A DNA stretch of 64,000 nucleotides from Desertibacillus haloalkaliphilus (GCF_019039105.1 NZ_JAHPIV010000012.1:68027-132026); one strand, 5' to 3'. Positions 53,384 through 62,996 are shown, counted from the stretch's first letter. Numbers and translations are program-made. The notes: generated by a model from the letters alone, not told the origin.

Positions 53384-54754
53384 ATGAAGGTAGCTAAATT
53401 TGGTGGAACATCAGTAGCGAGTGCAGAACAAATTCGAAAAGTCGCATCAGTGATTACAGATGACCCAGAACGAAAAGTTATTGTCGTTTCAGCACCGGGG
53501 AAGCGTAATGATGAAGATACAAAAGTAACGGACTTATTAATAAAACTAGGTGAAACCTATTTAAGCGAAGGCAGTGCAGATGCAGAGTTAGCAGCTGTTG
53601 TCGATCGTTATGAACAGATTGCAAAAGGCCTTGAACTGTCAAGTGAAATTATTGATACGATTGAAAGCGATCTTAAAGAGCGCTTAGCCGCTGATACTTC
53701 AAATGAAGGTAAGTTTATGGATGCCATTAAGGCAAGCGGTGAGGATAACAATGCAAAATTAATCGCCTTTTATTTGGAGAGTAAGGGAATTGAAGCTCAA
53801 TATGTGAACCCTAGGGATGCAGGTTTACTTGTAAGTGATGAGCCAGGGAATGCTCAAGTATTGCCGGAAGCCTATGAAAACTTATTCAAGCTTCGTGAGC
53901 GTCCAGGAGTTCTTGTCTTCCCAGGATTCTTTGGTTACTCACCAGAAGGAACGCTTGTCACGTTTCCACGTGGAGGCTCTGACATTACGGGTTCAATTGT
54001 TGCAGCAGGAATCAAGGCTGATTTGTATGAAAACTTTACAGATGTTGACTCGGTTTATGCAGCTAATCCGAAGGTTGTTGATGGTCCAGTTGAGATAAAA
54101 CGGTTAACGTATCGTGAAATGCGTGAGCTTTCTTATGCAGGGTTCTCAGTATTCCATGATGAAGCGTTAATCCCAGCATTTAGAAATTCAATTCCTGTCT
54201 GTATTAAAAATACGAATAACCCACAAGCGCGGGGAACGATGATTATTGCAGAACGCGAATATATGTTAAACCCTGTTATTGGGATTGCCAGTGATGACGG
54301 CTTCTCAACGATCTATGTGCGTAAATACTTAATGAACCGAGAAGTTGGGTTTGGACGTCGTTTGCTAGAAATTATTGAAGATGAAGGGATTTCGTATGAG
54401 CATATTCCTTCAGGTATTGACGATACATCTGTCATCCTTCGTCAAGATCAATTAACAGATGAAGCCGAACATCGTATCATTAACCGTATCAATGATGAGT
54501 TAGAAGTTGATGATGTTTATATTGAAAAAGATTTCGCTATGATTATGATTGTTGGTGAAGGAATGCATAACACGAAAGGGATTTCAGCTCGTGCAACAAC
54601 AGCACTAGCCAGAGCTGATGTTAATATTGAGATGATTAACCAAGGTTCATCCGAAGTAAGTTTAGTTTTTGGTGTCCATGAAAAAGATGCTGATAATGCT
54701 GTTCGTGAGCTTTATGATGAATTCTTTGGCGAGGCGGATGAATCGCTGCAATAA
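53384..54754 (+). CDS. Aspartate kinase (ThrD/YclM type)
   Basis: 456 residues, single long chain with N-terminal KFGGTSVAS, kinase residues VVSAPGKRNDEDTKVTDLL, FGYSPEGTLVTFPRGGSDIT, YAANPKVVDGPVEIKRLTYR and two C-terminal ACT domains (IYVRKYLMNREVGFGRRLLE; IMIVGEGMHNTKGISARATT). Length and sequence fit the B. subtilis aspartokinase III YclM/ThrD rather than LysC with an internal start. First step to Lys, Met and Thr. No lysine riboswitch is visible in the 280 bp upstream, which otherwise holds no gene. Confidence 0.93.
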   Translation: MKVAKFGGTSVASAEQIRKVASVITDDPERKVIVVSAPGKRNDEDTKVTDLLIKLGETYLSEGSADAELAAVVDRYEQIAKGLELSSEIIDTIESDLKERLAADTSNEGKFMDAIKASGEDNNAKLIAFYLESKGIEAQYVNPRDAGLLVSDEPGNAQVLPEAYENLFKLRERPGVLVFPGFFGYSPEGTLVTFPRGGSDITGSIVAAGIKADLYENFTDVDSVYAANPKVVDGPVEIKRLTYREMRELSYAGFSVFHDEALIPAFRNSIPVCIKNTNNPQARGTMIIAEREYMLNPVIGIASDDGFSTIYVRKYLMNREVGFGRRLLEIIEDEGISYEHIPSGIDDTSVILRQDQLTDEAEHRIINRINDELEVDDVYIEKDFAMIMIVGEGMHNTKGISARATTALARADVNIEMINQGSSEVSLVFGVHEKDADNAVRELYDEFFGEADESLQ

Positions 54755-54765
54755 GAATGAAAGTG

Positions 54766-54795
54766 CCCCGGGGAAGTGCTTCCTCGGGGTTTTTA
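54766..54795 (+). terminator. Terminator after aspartate kinase
   Basis: CCCCGGGGAAG-TG-CTTCCTCGGGG followed by T5. Confidence 0.9.
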
Positions 54796-54817
54796 TAGAT
54801 GGGGGAGATAGAGTGTG

Positions 54818-55315
54818 ATGCGCTATCATTATTGTCCAAAGTGTGGTGGACGATTAAAGCTTAATGAGCAACTAGAGAAAAATAAACCGATCTGTGAGCA
54901 ATGTCGGTTTGTGTTTTATCAGAATCCGATTGTTGGTGTAGCAGCCATTGTCATAAAAGATCAGCAGCTTTTACTCGGAAAACGAAACAGCAGCTATAAA
55001 GATAAATGGTGTATTCCTTGTGGGTATGTTGAATACGACGAGGATGTTTATGATGCGGTGCAGCGGGAATTTAATGAAGAAACTGGCTTACAAATACAAC
55101 CACGATCGGTCTATGATGTTCAATCAAATTTTCATAATCCAAAACAGCATACTGTTGGTATTTGGTTTTTGGCCGACGTCGTCGCTGGAACGTTAGCTGC
55201 TGGTGATGATCTTGATGACGTGGATTACTTTGATACGCACCGACTTCCTGAACTGGCATTTCCTACTGATCGGATGATTATTAATAAGCTTAAAGAGGGC
55301 CGGCTCATTCGATAA
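54818..55315 (+). CDS. Nudix hydrolase with N-terminal zinc ribbon
   Basis: 165 residues. A zinc ribbon (C6/C9 CPKC, C26/C29 CEQC) precedes a Nudix domain whose box GX5EX7REUXEEXGU starts at G69 (GYVEYDEDVYDAVQREFNEE, ending T-G-L). Such NADH-pyrophosphatase-like or ADP-ribose pyrophosphatases hydrolyse nucleoside diphosphate derivatives; the precise substrate is unknown. ATG at 54818 after GGGGGAGATAG; GTG three bases earlier is an alternative. Confidence 0.9.
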   Translation: MRYHYCPKCGGRLKLNEQLEKNKPICEQCRFVFYQNPIVGVAAIVIKDQQLLLGKRNSSYKDKWCIPCGYVEYDEDVYDAVQREFNEETGLQIQPRSVYDVQSNFHNPKQHTVGIWFLADVVAGTLAAGDDLDDVDYFDTHRLPELAFPTDRMIINKLKEGRLIR

Positions 55316-55323
55316 TTGATAGT

Positions 55324-55371
55324 AAAAAGCTGTCCTATAAGTGATAGATTACTTATAGAACAGCTTTTTTT
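55324..55371. terminator. Bidirectional terminator between the Nudix and sodium channel genes
   Basis: AAAAAGCTGT-CTATAAGT pairs with ACTTATAG-ACAGCTTTTTTT, one mismatched base. Confidence 0.9.
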
Positions 55372-56221
55372 ATTGATCTTTTTTATTGTTTTGCATAATT
55401 AATTGCTTCAGCTCTCTAATTTCCTCTTTTAGTTCAGCTAATTCTTTTTTCGAATCATCTGCTGGATCTGGATCGTTAGTCGCTGCAATTTCCACGTCAT
55501 TGGCTTTTTCCACATTATTAACGATAACACCGATAAACAAGTTAAAGATAATAAACGTTCCAACGAGAATGAAGGAGACAAAGTATACCCATGACCAAGT
55601 CACTTGTTCGAAAATTGGCCTCATGACTCCACTAGCCCACGATTCTAACGTAACAACTTGGAATAGTGTTAGTAATGATAACTGCAAGCTTCCAAAATAG
55701 TCAGGCGCAACATCTGCAAACAGCATCGTCCCTGTGACTGCAAAAATGTAAAAGATAATCCCCATGAGTAGCATAATATTACCTAGTGCGGGGATGGTCA
55801 TTAAGAGCGCATCAACGAGGCGACGTAACGAAGGGATAACTGAGATCGCACGTAAGACACGAAGCACACGCAAAATTCGTAGTACAGTGATGAAATGCGC
55901 ACCGACAAAGATATGGCTGCTTGCGACAATAATCAAATCAAACCAGTTCCAACCGCTTTTAAAAAAGTCACGTGTAGGCCGAACTGCGGTTAAGCGTAAG
56001 GCAATTTCGACGGTGAAAATCCATAAAAGTGCGAGATCAGCATAATAAAACCATTGTTCGTATTGGTCATACAAGTTAGGGTAGGTTTCTAAACCAACAA
56101 TAATTGCATTAATGATAATTAAAATAATGATCGTTGTTGTAAATGCAGAGTGACCGACAATCGATTGAATATAGGATAAAAGTGAGTTTTTAGATTTGGA
56201 TTTATTGGCGCTTTGGTTCAT
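55370..56221 (-). CDS. Voltage-gated sodium channel, NaChBac family
   Basis: 283 residues, one six-helix domain. S4 carries four arginines every third residue (R115, R118, R121, R124 in LRILRVLRVLRAISV). The selectivity filter TLESWAS (191-197) is the NaChBac sodium-selective form. Then S6 FILVGTFIIFNLFIGVIVNN and a C-terminal coiled coil (~257-277, SKKELAELKEEIRELKQLIM) for tetramer assembly. In alkaliphilic Bacillus this channel lets sodium in for pH homeostasis and acts with flagellar motor and chemotaxis. ATG at 56221 after GGAGGGG. Confidence 0.96.
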   Translation of the reverse strand: MNQSANKSKSKNSLLSYIQSIVGHSAFTTTIIILIIINAIIVGLETYPNLYDQYEQWFYYADLALLWIFTVEIALRLTAVRPTRDFFKSGWNWFDLIIVASSHIFVGAHFITVLRILRVLRVLRAISVIPSLRRLVDALLMTIPALGNIMLLMGIIFYIFAVTGTMLFADVAPDYFGSLQLSLLTLFQVVTLESWASGVMRPIFEQVTWSWVYFVSFILVGTFIIFNLFIGVIVNNVEKANDVEIAATNDPDPADDSKKELAELKEEIRELKQLIMQNNKKDQ

Positions 56222-56392
56222 TGTTTGGCCCCTCCATAACAACTAAACTAGTATTTTCGAGTATTTGTAATATATTAACGATTAAAATGACACTATTTTT
56301 CATTTTACTAAAAATCTATGAGTTTATAAAGGGGCGAGTTTCATACGTTTGTGTTTAACTATCGAATCATTAAGGTAACTATTATACTCTCT

Positions 56393-56432
56393 AAAAAACG
56401 CACGCCTCCTTGTTGTAAGGAAAGCGCGCGTG
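56393..56432 (-). terminator. Terminator of proBAC
   Basis: Minus strand CACGCGCGCTTTCCTT and AAGGAGGCGTGCG form an imperfect stem followed by TTTTTT; starts 12 bp past proC. Confidence 0.8.
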
Positions 56433-56444
56433 GGTTTGGTTCTA

Positions 56445-57275
56445 CTAGTTGCGGTTTGGTGGAATTCTACCAAGTTCTTTTGAGCGTGCCGCTGCGTCAT
56501 GAATAGCTTTTGAGATTGCTTCTTGGAATTTATAGCTTTGTAAAGCAGTAAAACCAGCTTCGGTAGTCCCTCCTGGACTCATTACTTCTTTATAAAGATC
56601 GGCGGTCGGTTTTGAAGTAGACTTCAGTCGCTCTGCTGCACCAAAAACAGTTTGAATAATGAGCGTTCTAGCATCCTGTTCGTCTAAACCTAGGTCTTTT
56701 GCCGTTTGTTCCATCGCTTCAACAAAGTAGTAAATATATGCAGGACCACTACCTGATAAGCCGGTAACTGCATCGAGTTGCTCTTCATCGACGACGGTAA
56801 CGGTTCCAATTGCTTCAAATAATTGCTTTGCAATTGTCATATGATCATCATTCGCATAAGCACCAGGTGCGAGTGCGGTAGCTGAGGCTCCCACCTTAGC
56901 TGACGTATTTGGCATGACACGAACGACAGGTGCATGGTGACCTAGCCATGATGTTATATGGTCAGTAAGGGTGCCAGCTAAAACCGATAAAAAGAGTTGG
57001 TCCTCTGAGGTAAACTCTTTGATCGCTTCAAGTCCTTCTTGTGCATCTTTTGGCTTCATCGCTAACAGGATGAAATCGGCTTGTTTAAGTGCCTGATCTC
57101 TTGCAATGACCTGTACACCATACGTTTTGCGAAGTTGCTGTAAGCGCTGTTGGTCCGAGCGATTTGTGACATAGATCTGCTCGGGTAAAAGCAGTTTTTG
57201 CTTAATTAAGCCAGCGATAATAGATTCAGCCATTGAGCCTGCGCCAAGAAAGGTTATTTTCTTATTTTCTAGCAT
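56445..57275 (-). CDS. proC: Pyrroline-5-carboxylate reductase
   Basis: 276 residues; ITFLGAGSMAESIIAGLI (NADP loop), LAMKPKDAQ, RVMPNTSAKVGASATAL, GLSGSGPAYIYYFVEAM and the signature MSPGGTTEAGFTAL at the C-terminus. Final step of proline synthesis. GTAGGAGG; nine bases behind proA, so part of proB-proA-proC. Confidence 0.96.
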   Translation of the reverse strand: MLENKKITFLGAGSMAESIIAGLIKQKLLLPEQIYVTNRSDQQRLQQLRKTYGVQVIARDQALKQADFILLAMKPKDAQEGLEAIKEFTSEDQLFLSVLAGTLTDHITSWLGHHAPVVRVMPNTSAKVGASATALAPGAYANDDHMTIAKQLFEAIGTVTVVDEEQLDAVTGLSGSGPAYIYYFVEAMEQTAKDLGLDEQDARTLIIQTVFGAAERLKSTSKPTADLYKEVMSPGGTTEAGFTALQSYKFQEAISKAIHDAAARSKELGRIPPNRN

Positions 57276-57284
57276 AATTTCCTC

Positions 57285-58532
57285 CTACTCTTTAATTTGT
57301 CCTGTGCCACGGACGATGTATTTTGTGGAGGTTAAGGCTGGTAGTCCCATTGGTCCGCGTGCATGTAATTTTTGAGTGCTGATACCGATTTCTGCTCCAA
57401 ACCCAAACTCAAATCCATCTGTAAAGCGAGTGGATGCATTATGGTAAAGGGCAGCTGCATCAACGGCTTTAAAAAATTGCTCTACATGCTCATTTGTTTC
57501 TGAGATGATCGCCTCAGAGTGTTTACTACCATACGTTTTAATATGTTCAATCGCTTCATCAACATCTCTGACGATCTTAATCGCAACTGTTAAGTCTAGA
57601 AATTCTTCCTCCCAGTCAGCTTCAGTCGCAAGTGTCAAACTTGAATCAAAGGCAAGGCCGGGCTCATTGACCCGAATCTCAACTTGTTTAGCTTTCAAGG
57701 CAGTTACGAGGTCATTGAAATGTTCTTTTGCCCATTGCTCGTGAATCAAGAACGTTTCAGCTGCGTTACATACCGATGGTCGCTGTGTTTTGGCATTAAC
57801 CGCAATTTCTGTTGCCATTTCTTTTTGAGCCGTTGCGTCAATGTAGACATGGCAATTACCAACACCTGTTTCAAGCACTGGTACAGAAGCATTTTTGACA
57901 ACGGATTGGATCAAGTTTGCACCACCGCGAGGGATGAGGACGTCTAGATATTCATTTAACTTAAACATTTCTGATGCCGTTTCGCGACTTGTATCTTCTA
58001 ATAGTTGAACGGACTCAGTCGGTAGATCGCTTTTTTCTAGAGCATGATGAATAACACGGACAATGGCTTTATTTGAATGAATCGCTGATGAGCTCCCGCG
58101 TAATAGGACAGCATTACCTGTCTTTAAACAAAGGCTTGATGCATCAACTGTAACATTAGGACGAGCTTCATAAATCATGCCAACGACACCTAATGGGACT
58201 CTGATTTTATCGATTTGTAAGCCATTTGGGCGCTTCCATGCTTCGAGTTTTTCCCCGATAGGATCGTTAAGAGCAACGACTTGTCCAAGTGCTTCAGACA
58301 TATCTTTAATGCGTGTTTCAGAAAGCTTTAAGCGGTCAAGCAGTGCATCGCTAAAGCCTCTTTCTCGACCGGCAACAATATCCTTTTCATTTTCAGTTAA
58401 AATATAGTCTGTTTCTTCAAGTAATTGTTTGGCAATGAATTCTAATGCCTGGTTCTTTTGGTCAGTTGAACTAATTGATAACGTTGCAGCAACTTCTTGT
58501 GCACGACGTGCTTTTGTTATTAATTCACTCAT
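57285..58532 (-). CDS. proA: Gamma-glutamyl phosphate reductase
   Basis: 415 residues; aldehyde-dehydrogenase fold with [56 protein letters not shown] (nucleophile Cys) and [20 protein letters not shown]. It reduces glutamyl-5-phosphate to the semialdehyde. The ATG at 58532 overlaps the proB stop as ATGA and follows AAAGGAG; the longer open frame upstream is proB sequence. Confidence 0.96.
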   Translation of the reverse strand: MSELITKARRAQEVAATLSISSTDQKNQALEFIAKQLLEETDYILTENEKDIVAGRERGFSDALLDRLKLSETRIKDMSEALGQVVALNDPIGEKLEAWKRPNGLQIDKIRVPLGVVGMIYEARPNVTVDASSLCLKTGNAVLLRGSSSAIHSNKAIVRVIHHALEKSDLPTESVQLLEDTSRETASEMFKLNEYLDVLIPRGGANLIQSVVKNASVPVLETGVGNCHVYIDATAQKEMATEIAVNAKTQRPSVCNAAETFLIHEQWAKEHFNDLVTALKAKQVEIRVNEPGLAFDSSLTLATEADWEEEFLDLTVAIKIVRDVDEAIEHIKTYGSKHSEAIISETNEHVEQFFKAVDAAALYHNASTRFTDGFEFGFGAEIGISTQKLHARGPMGLPALTSTKYIVRGTGQIKE

Positions 58533-59653
58533 TTGATCATCTTCTCCTTTGTTAAGCTTACCCAATGGTTTCTATGAATCACTTCTGAATGCTCACGTTT
58601 CGTTTTTTGCTTTGCTTCTTTACTTGATAGGCCTTTGACTTCTTTTAATTCGTCAGCTGGATAGTTGACTTGCCCTTTGCCAATGACGCTTCCTTTTTCA
58701 TTGATCACTTCAACGACATCGCCTTCTTCAAAGTGTCCAGTGAGTGATTTTACACCAGCGGGCAGAAGGCTTTTTCCTTGTTCGGTGACTGCGTGTTCGG
58801 CACCACGGTCAACTTCGATCTGACCAGAGACGGTCGAGTGTATGGCAATCCATTGCTTCTTATTTTTGATTGAACCAGGAGTCGCATCACCAATGTAAGT
58901 GCCATCACCTTTGCCTGCTAGGATATCAATGAGTTTTTTCTCACCTTCACCCATACCGATAAATACATGTGTTCCGAGCGAGAGGGCGGTTTTGGCAGCT
59001 AACACTTTTGAGCGCATGCCACCCGTGCCTACTTTTGAGCCGGCTGACCCCGCACGTTCAAGTAATTCATCGGAGATCGTTGATAAAAAGTTGTACTTTT
59101 TGGCATTTGGGTTGTCACGTGGGTTATCGTCATAAAGACCATTAATATCAGTTAAGATTGTTAGACAATCGGCGTGGACCAGGCCACTGACAAGAGCGGA
59201 GAGCATGTCGTTATCACCGAATGTTAGTTCATCAATCGCAATCGAATCGTTTTCATTAATGATCGGTAAAACATTGCGTTTTAACAGTTCAGACAACGTT
59301 GAATACGCATTGTTATATTGCTCTTCGTTGGCAAAATCATGTTTGGTTAATAACAACTGAGCAGTAACAATCTGATGCTTATTAAACTCTTCAGTGTATC
59401 CTTGCATGAGTAAACCTTGGCCGACAGCGGCTGCCGCTTGCTTGCCTGCAATTGTTACTGGGCGAGTAGGGTACCCAAGGCTTGTAAAACCAGCAGCAAC
59501 TGCCCCAGATGAAATTAAAACAACTTCATGTCCTTGCTTTTTAAGTTGGGCAAGTGCTGAGACATGTTCTGTTAGTTTCTCTTTGCAAAGACCGCCATGT
59601 GCATTTGTTAATGAACTACTCCCAATTTTGACAACGATTCGTTGTTTGCTCAT
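58529..59653 (-). CDS. proB: Glutamate 5-kinase
   Basis: 374 residues: kinase domain ([85 protein letters not shown]) and C-terminal PUA domain ([20 protein letters not shown]). First and feedback-controlled step of proline synthesis. GAGGAGAG site. Leads the operon under the T-box. Confidence 0.96.
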   Translation of the reverse strand: MSKQRIVVKIGSSSLTNAHGGLCKEKLTEHVSALAQLKKQGHEVVLISSGAVAAGFTSLGYPTRPVTIAGKQAAAAVGQGLLMQGYTEEFNKHQIVTAQLLLTKHDFANEEQYNNAYSTLSELLKRNVLPIINENDSIAIDELTFGDNDMLSALVSGLVHADCLTILTDINGLYDDNPRDNPNAKKYNFLSTISDELLERAGSAGSKVGTGGMRSKVLAAKTALSLGTHVFIGMGEGEKKLIDILAGKGDGTYIGDATPGSIKNKKQWIAIHSTVSGQIEVDRGAEHAVTEQGKSLLPAGVKSLTGHFEEGDVVEVINEKGSVIGKGQVNYPADELKEVKGLSSKEAKQKTKREHSEVIHRNHWVSLTKEKMIK

Positions 59654-59711
59654 TGGACTCTCCTCTTTCTCTTTACGTAAAGGTTTCTCATGTTCTTAGT
59701 GTTAAAAAACT

Positions 59712-59965
59712 TTAAAAAAGACCCTTCTGTCCTTTATAGAAAAGGACGGAAGAGTCATGATTCCGCGGTACCACCTTCATTGACATTTCTAGAAATGTCC
59801 GCTCATTACCCGTAACGAGGGAAGACGGTTAGCTTATCCCTAACAGCTCAAGGGTAGGTTCGATCATTCAGAGGTGGCAGAACCTTTCAGCCGATGAGTT
59901 CCGCTCTCTATCACATGAATTTGATTTACTAATCCCTTTCAACGCTCATAATAAATACTTTTATC
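59712..59965 (-). promoter_or_regulatory. T-box leader with CCU (proline) specifier upstream of proBAC
   Basis: The T-box AATGAAGGTGGTACCGCGG lies on the minus strand at 59758-59781. Stem I holds GAA-CCU-A, the proline specifier at 59856-59858, in the usual place. The terminator stem (GACTCTTCCGTCC with GGACAGAAGGGTC and T6) is at 59713-59755. Uncharged proline tRNA should allow read-through into proB. Confidence 0.95.
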
Positions 59966-59967
59966 AC

Positions 59968-59997
59968 ATTATCGACGATTTTTAGTCGCTTTGTCAA
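59968..59997 (-). promoter_or_regulatory. Sigma-A promoter of proBAC
   Basis: Minus strand TTGACA (59992-59997), 18 bases, GATAAT (59968-59973), just upstream of the T-box. Confidence 0.7.
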
Positions 59998-60091
59998 GAG
60001 GTTTAGTGATATAGGTTACAGCGGGGTAGAAATTGACCCCATATCGTTGCTATCATACGGAGTATTAACAGACGTAAGGTGGTTACAAAAC

Positions 60092-60889
60092 ATGGGGAAA
60101 CAAATGTTAACACAAAAAGTGATTGTGATTACTGGTGCATCTAGCGGAATCGGAGCACAACTTGCTTATGATCTCGCTTCCTACGGGGCAACGCCTGTCT
60201 TGTTGGCGCGTTCCGTGGATAAGCTGGAAACACATTGCTCGCAAATTGAGCAAAAAACAGGTGTGAAGCCAGATTATTATCAACTGGATGTTACCTCTTT
60301 AGAGGATGTTCAAGCAACATTTTTAGCGATTTTTCATGAGCATAAGCACATCGATGTTCTGGTAAACAATGCTGGATTTGCTATTTTTGATTCTTTCTTA
60401 GATGCTGATTTATCGGAATTGAAAGCCATGTTTGACGTTAATGTATACGGGATGATGGCTTGTACAAAGGCGGTTTTACCGTCGATGATTGAACGTAACC
60501 AAGGTCATATCATTAATATTGGTTCGTTAGCTGGAAAGCTTGCGACGCCTAAGTCAAGTGGTTATGCTGCGACAAAGCATGCTGTACTTGGGTTTACGAA
60601 TGGTGTTCGCTTGGAACTTCAACAGACGAATGTTCATGTCACAAGTGTGAACCCAGGGCCAATTAAGACACCATTTTTTGAAACAGCTGATCAAACAGGG
60701 ACGTACGTTAAAAATGTAGAACGTATGATGCTTGAACCAACATATGTATCTTCCAAAATCATTGATGTGATTAGGCGACCGAAACGTGAGGTAAATGTAC
60801 CAACGTGGATGAGCATTGGGACCATATTTTATCAGCTCTTTCCCGGACTAATTGAAAAGTTTGGTGGAAAGAAGTTCAACCAAAAATAA
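60092..60889 (+). CDS. Short-chain dehydrogenase/reductase (YqjQ-like)
   Basis: 265 residues. Classical SDR: VIVITGASSGIGAQLAYDLA (TGxxxGxG), VLVNNAGFA (NNAG), active-site Ser in IINIGSLAGK, YAATKHA (YxxxK), PGPIKTPFF. The C-terminal VPTWMSIGTIFYQLFPGLI has a hydrophobic patch. The substrate is not readable; B. subtilis YqjQ next to yqjW-yqzH genes is the nearest parallel, and yqzH and yqjW homologues follow here too. ATG at 60092 after AAGGTGG. Confidence 0.9.
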   Translation: MGKQMLTQKVIVITGASSGIGAQLAYDLASYGATPVLLARSVDKLETHCSQIEQKTGVKPDYYQLDVTSLEDVQATFLAIFHEHKHIDVLVNNAGFAIFDSFLDADLSELKAMFDVNVYGMMACTKAVLPSMIERNQGHIINIGSLAGKLATPKSSGYAATKHAVLGFTNGVRLELQQTNVHVTSVNPGPIKTPFFETADQTGTYVKNVERMMLEPTYVSSKIIDVIRRPKREVNVPTWMSIGTIFYQLFPGLIEKFGGKKFNQK

Positions 60890-60950
60890 CGCTCGGTGTT
60901 CTTAAAGTCTTGCTTTCGAGAATGAAGGTTGAAGGTTGGGAGGCCTGTTG

Positions 60951-61142
60951 TTATGTTGTTAAATAATCATATATCACATCATTAATGATGAGGTACAGGT
61001 CTTCCTTTGGGTTTTCTTTGATCCGCTGATGAACGTTAGCAAGTAGCTCTTGAAATTCTTGATCGGTTAAGGGGAGCATTTGATCATTTACATAACTTCT
61101 TGTTATAGCTTCGGCCTTTTTTGTTAAAAATTCTTGGTTCAT
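60951..61142 (-). CDS. yqzH: YqzH-like small protein
   Basis: 63 residues, acidic and helical: MNQEFLTKKAEAITRSYVND, LPLTDQEFQELLANVHQRIK, ENPKEDLYLIINDVIYDYLT. Matches the YqzH family in length and tone and is placed next to a yqjW homologue as in B. subtilis. Function unknown. Its GAGAGG ribosome site forms one arm of an 8-bp inverted repeat around a TATAAT. Confidence 0.75.
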   Translation of the reverse strand: MNQEFLTKKAEAITRSYVNDQMLPLTDQEFQELLANVHQRIKENPKEDLYLIINDVIYDYLTT

Positions 61143-61152
61143 TATATAAAAG

Positions 61153-61191
61153 CCTCTCGTTTCATGTTATCATATTATATCTTACGAGAGG
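61153..61191 (-). promoter_or_regulatory. Inverted repeat flanking the yqzH -10 region
   Basis: CCTCTCGT at 61153-61160 and ACGAGAGG at 61184-61191 enclose TATAAT-like sequence; the gene-proximal arm contains the ribosome site. It could be an operator or a ribosome-site-hiding hairpin. Confidence 0.45.
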
Positions 61192-61232
61192 TTGAAGCGA
61201 TTAGCAACAACGTTTTGCTCGTTAATAAACAG

Positions 61233-61263
61233 GGGTGATCGGATACCGAAATCCGTATCACCC
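61233..61263 (-). terminator. Hairpin downstream of the 39-residue small gene
   Basis: GGGTGAT-GGAT pairs with ATCC-ATCACCC around a six-base loop. No clear T tract; could be terminator or RNA stabiliser. Confidence 0.5.
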
Positions 61264-61353
61264 GTACCGTTTCGCCTAAGTGCATAACAAGGTTTAGCAC
61301 ACAGCTTTGATTTGAATATAGGGTTTTAACAGGAGCAGTGAAAGCTTCTTCAG

Positions 61354-61473
61354 TTATTGCCCTTCTTGTTCATTGTCGTCATAAGCAATTAAGACGACAT
61401 GCAGTTCTTCTTCAAGGTTTCTAAGCTTTTGTAGTTGTTTTTCATCTAAATGAGCAACATCGTAGTGTTCCAT
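61354..61473 (-). CDS. Small acidic protein, 39 residues
   Basis: MEHYDVAHLDEKQLQKLRNL, EEELHVVLIAYDDNEQEGQ. A strong site, GGGGGTGATCAGAG, precedes ATG, and helix plus acidic tail look protein-like. The hydrophobic VVLIAY then DDNE pattern resembles other tiny Bacillus proteins of unknown function. Too short for usual gene callers. It is divergent from uvrX with 260 bp between. Confidence 0.7.
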   Translation of the reverse strand: MEHYDVAHLDEKQLQKLRNLEEELHVVLIAYDDNEQEGQ

Positions 61474-61625
61474 CTCTGATCACCCCCTATTTTAGATTGT
61501 CCGTTTTCAGATCAGTTTACGAGCGCGATTTGATTCGTCGGTGTAGGAGTTTGTTGATCTGTGGGACGACGTGTAAGTCTTTGCTATGATTTGTATCATC
61601 CGATCCATTATTTACTAATTGAAAT

Positions 61626-61639
61626 CGAACGTATATTCG
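61626..61639. promoter_or_regulatory. LexA (SOS) box 1 upstream of uvrX
   Basis: CGAACGTATATTCG: one base from the Bacillus CGAAC-N4-GTTCG palindrome. Confidence 0.75.
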
Positions 61640-61660
61640 AATATGCTAAGGTGTATGATG

Positions 61661-61674
61661 AGAACGTAGGTTCT
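61661..61674. promoter_or_regulatory. LexA (SOS) box 2 upstream of uvrX
   Basis: AGAACGTAGGTTCT has perfect GAAC-N4-GTTC symmetry. With box 1 it covers the region 60-110 bp before the start codon. Confidence 0.82.
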
Positions 61675-61733
61675 TTTATACTGTCAACAGAAATGATGGT
61701 ATAACGTCAACATTTAATAAGGGGGATGACGTT

Positions 61734-62996
61734 ATGGATGAAATTTATGAATCACTGCCAAAGCAAACGATTTTTTGTATTGATATGAAAAGCTTCTATG
61801 CGAGTTGTTCAGCGCGGTTGCTTGGGCTAGATCCGTTAACGTGCTACCTTGCCGTAGTCGCAGATACAAATCGTAATGGGAGTGTCGTGTTAGCTGCAAC
61901 TCCTAAGCTAAAAGCGGACTTTGGTATTCAAACAGGGAGCCGTCTGTTTGAGATTCCGAATGATCCACGCATTCATATTGTGAACGCGCAAATGAAGACG
62001 TATTTGCAGACGTCAGTTGAGATCACCAACTTTTTTAACCGCTATGTACCGATGGAATGTATCCACACCTACAGTGTCGATGAGAGCTTCTTACATACAG
62101 ATGGGACTGAACGACTCTGGGGAGATGCCGAGACACTTGCCAAAAGGATTAAAAGGGATATGTTCAAAGAGTTTGGTTTAACATGCGCGATTGGAATTGG
62201 GCCTAATATGCTGTTGGCTAAGCTTTGCTTGGATGTCGAAGCAAAGAAAGCTGGAATCGCTCAATGGAAGTTTGACGATGTCAAGAAAAAGCTTTGGCCA
62301 CTCTCTCCTTTAAGTAAGATGTGGGGAATTGGTTCACGGCTTGAACAACGACTGCACCGCATCGGGGTCCGTACGGTCGGCCAATTAGCAAATTATCCAT
62401 TAGATCAATTAGAAAAGAAATTCGGTGTGATAGGCAACCAGTTGTATTATCATGCGTGGGGGATTGATTTATCAGATTTAGGAACGCCGATGCTTGAGGG
62501 GCAAATTAGCTTTGCAAAAAGTCAAATATTATTGAGGGATTATGACAGGGAAGGCGAGATTAAGCATGTCATCTTAGAAATATGTGAGGAAGTTGCTAGA
62601 AGAGCAAGAAATGAGAAAAAGGCAGGACGGACGGTCCGCTTAGGGCTTGGTTATAGTAAAAGTGAACGCCGAAGTGGATTTTATCGTTCACAAACAATTG
62701 CTGAACCGACAAATATTACAATGGACATCTATGAGATTTGTATGCAGTTGTTTAAAACTCATTATAATGGAGAGACTGTTCGTAAAATTGATATTTCCTT
62801 ATCGAATGTTTGTGATGATACCCATACGCAGTTAAGCTTGTTCGATATGAGCAAGCCGGAAAGAAAGAAGTTAGGCTATGTGATGGATCAAATTCGTGAA
62901 AGGTATGGAGCAGATACGCTTCTTCGTGCCGTTTCGTATACAAAAGCAGGAACAGCTAAACATCGAAGTACGCTTGTAGGCGGACATAAGGCATAA
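61734..62996 (+). CDS. uvrX: SOS-induced Y-family DNA polymerase (UvrX/YqjW)
   Basis: 420 residues. Catalytic acidic motif FCIDMKSFYASC (D-x-x-S/F-Y), second motif HTYSVDESFLHTDG (SxDE), helix-hairpin-helix PLSKMWGIGSRLEQRLHRIG, and a little-finger domain. It lacks the UmuD partner and resembles B. subtilis UvrX and YqjW (around 415 residues). A translesion polymerase for damaged templates. GGGGGATG site; two LexA boxes upstream. The downstream hypothetical gene may be co-induced. Confidence 0.93.
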   Translation: MDEIYESLPKQTIFCIDMKSFYASCSARLLGLDPLTCYLAVVADTNRNGSVVLAATPKLKADFGIQTGSRLFEIPNDPRIHIVNAQMKTYLQTSVEITNFFNRYVPMECIHTYSVDESFLHTDGTERLWGDAETLAKRIKRDMFKEFGLTCAIGIGPNMLLAKLCLDVEAKKAGIAQWKFDDVKKKLWPLSPLSKMWGIGSRLEQRLHRIGVRTVGQLANYPLDQLEKKFGVIGNQLYYHAWGIDLSDLGTPMLEGQISFAKSQILLRDYDREGEIKHVILEICEEVARRARNEKKAGRTVRLGLGYSKSERRSGFYRSQTIAEPTNITMDIYEICMQLFKTHYNGETVRKIDISLSNVCDDTHTQLSLFDMSKPERKKLGYVMDQIRERYGADTLLRAVSYTKAGTAKHRSTLVGGHKA

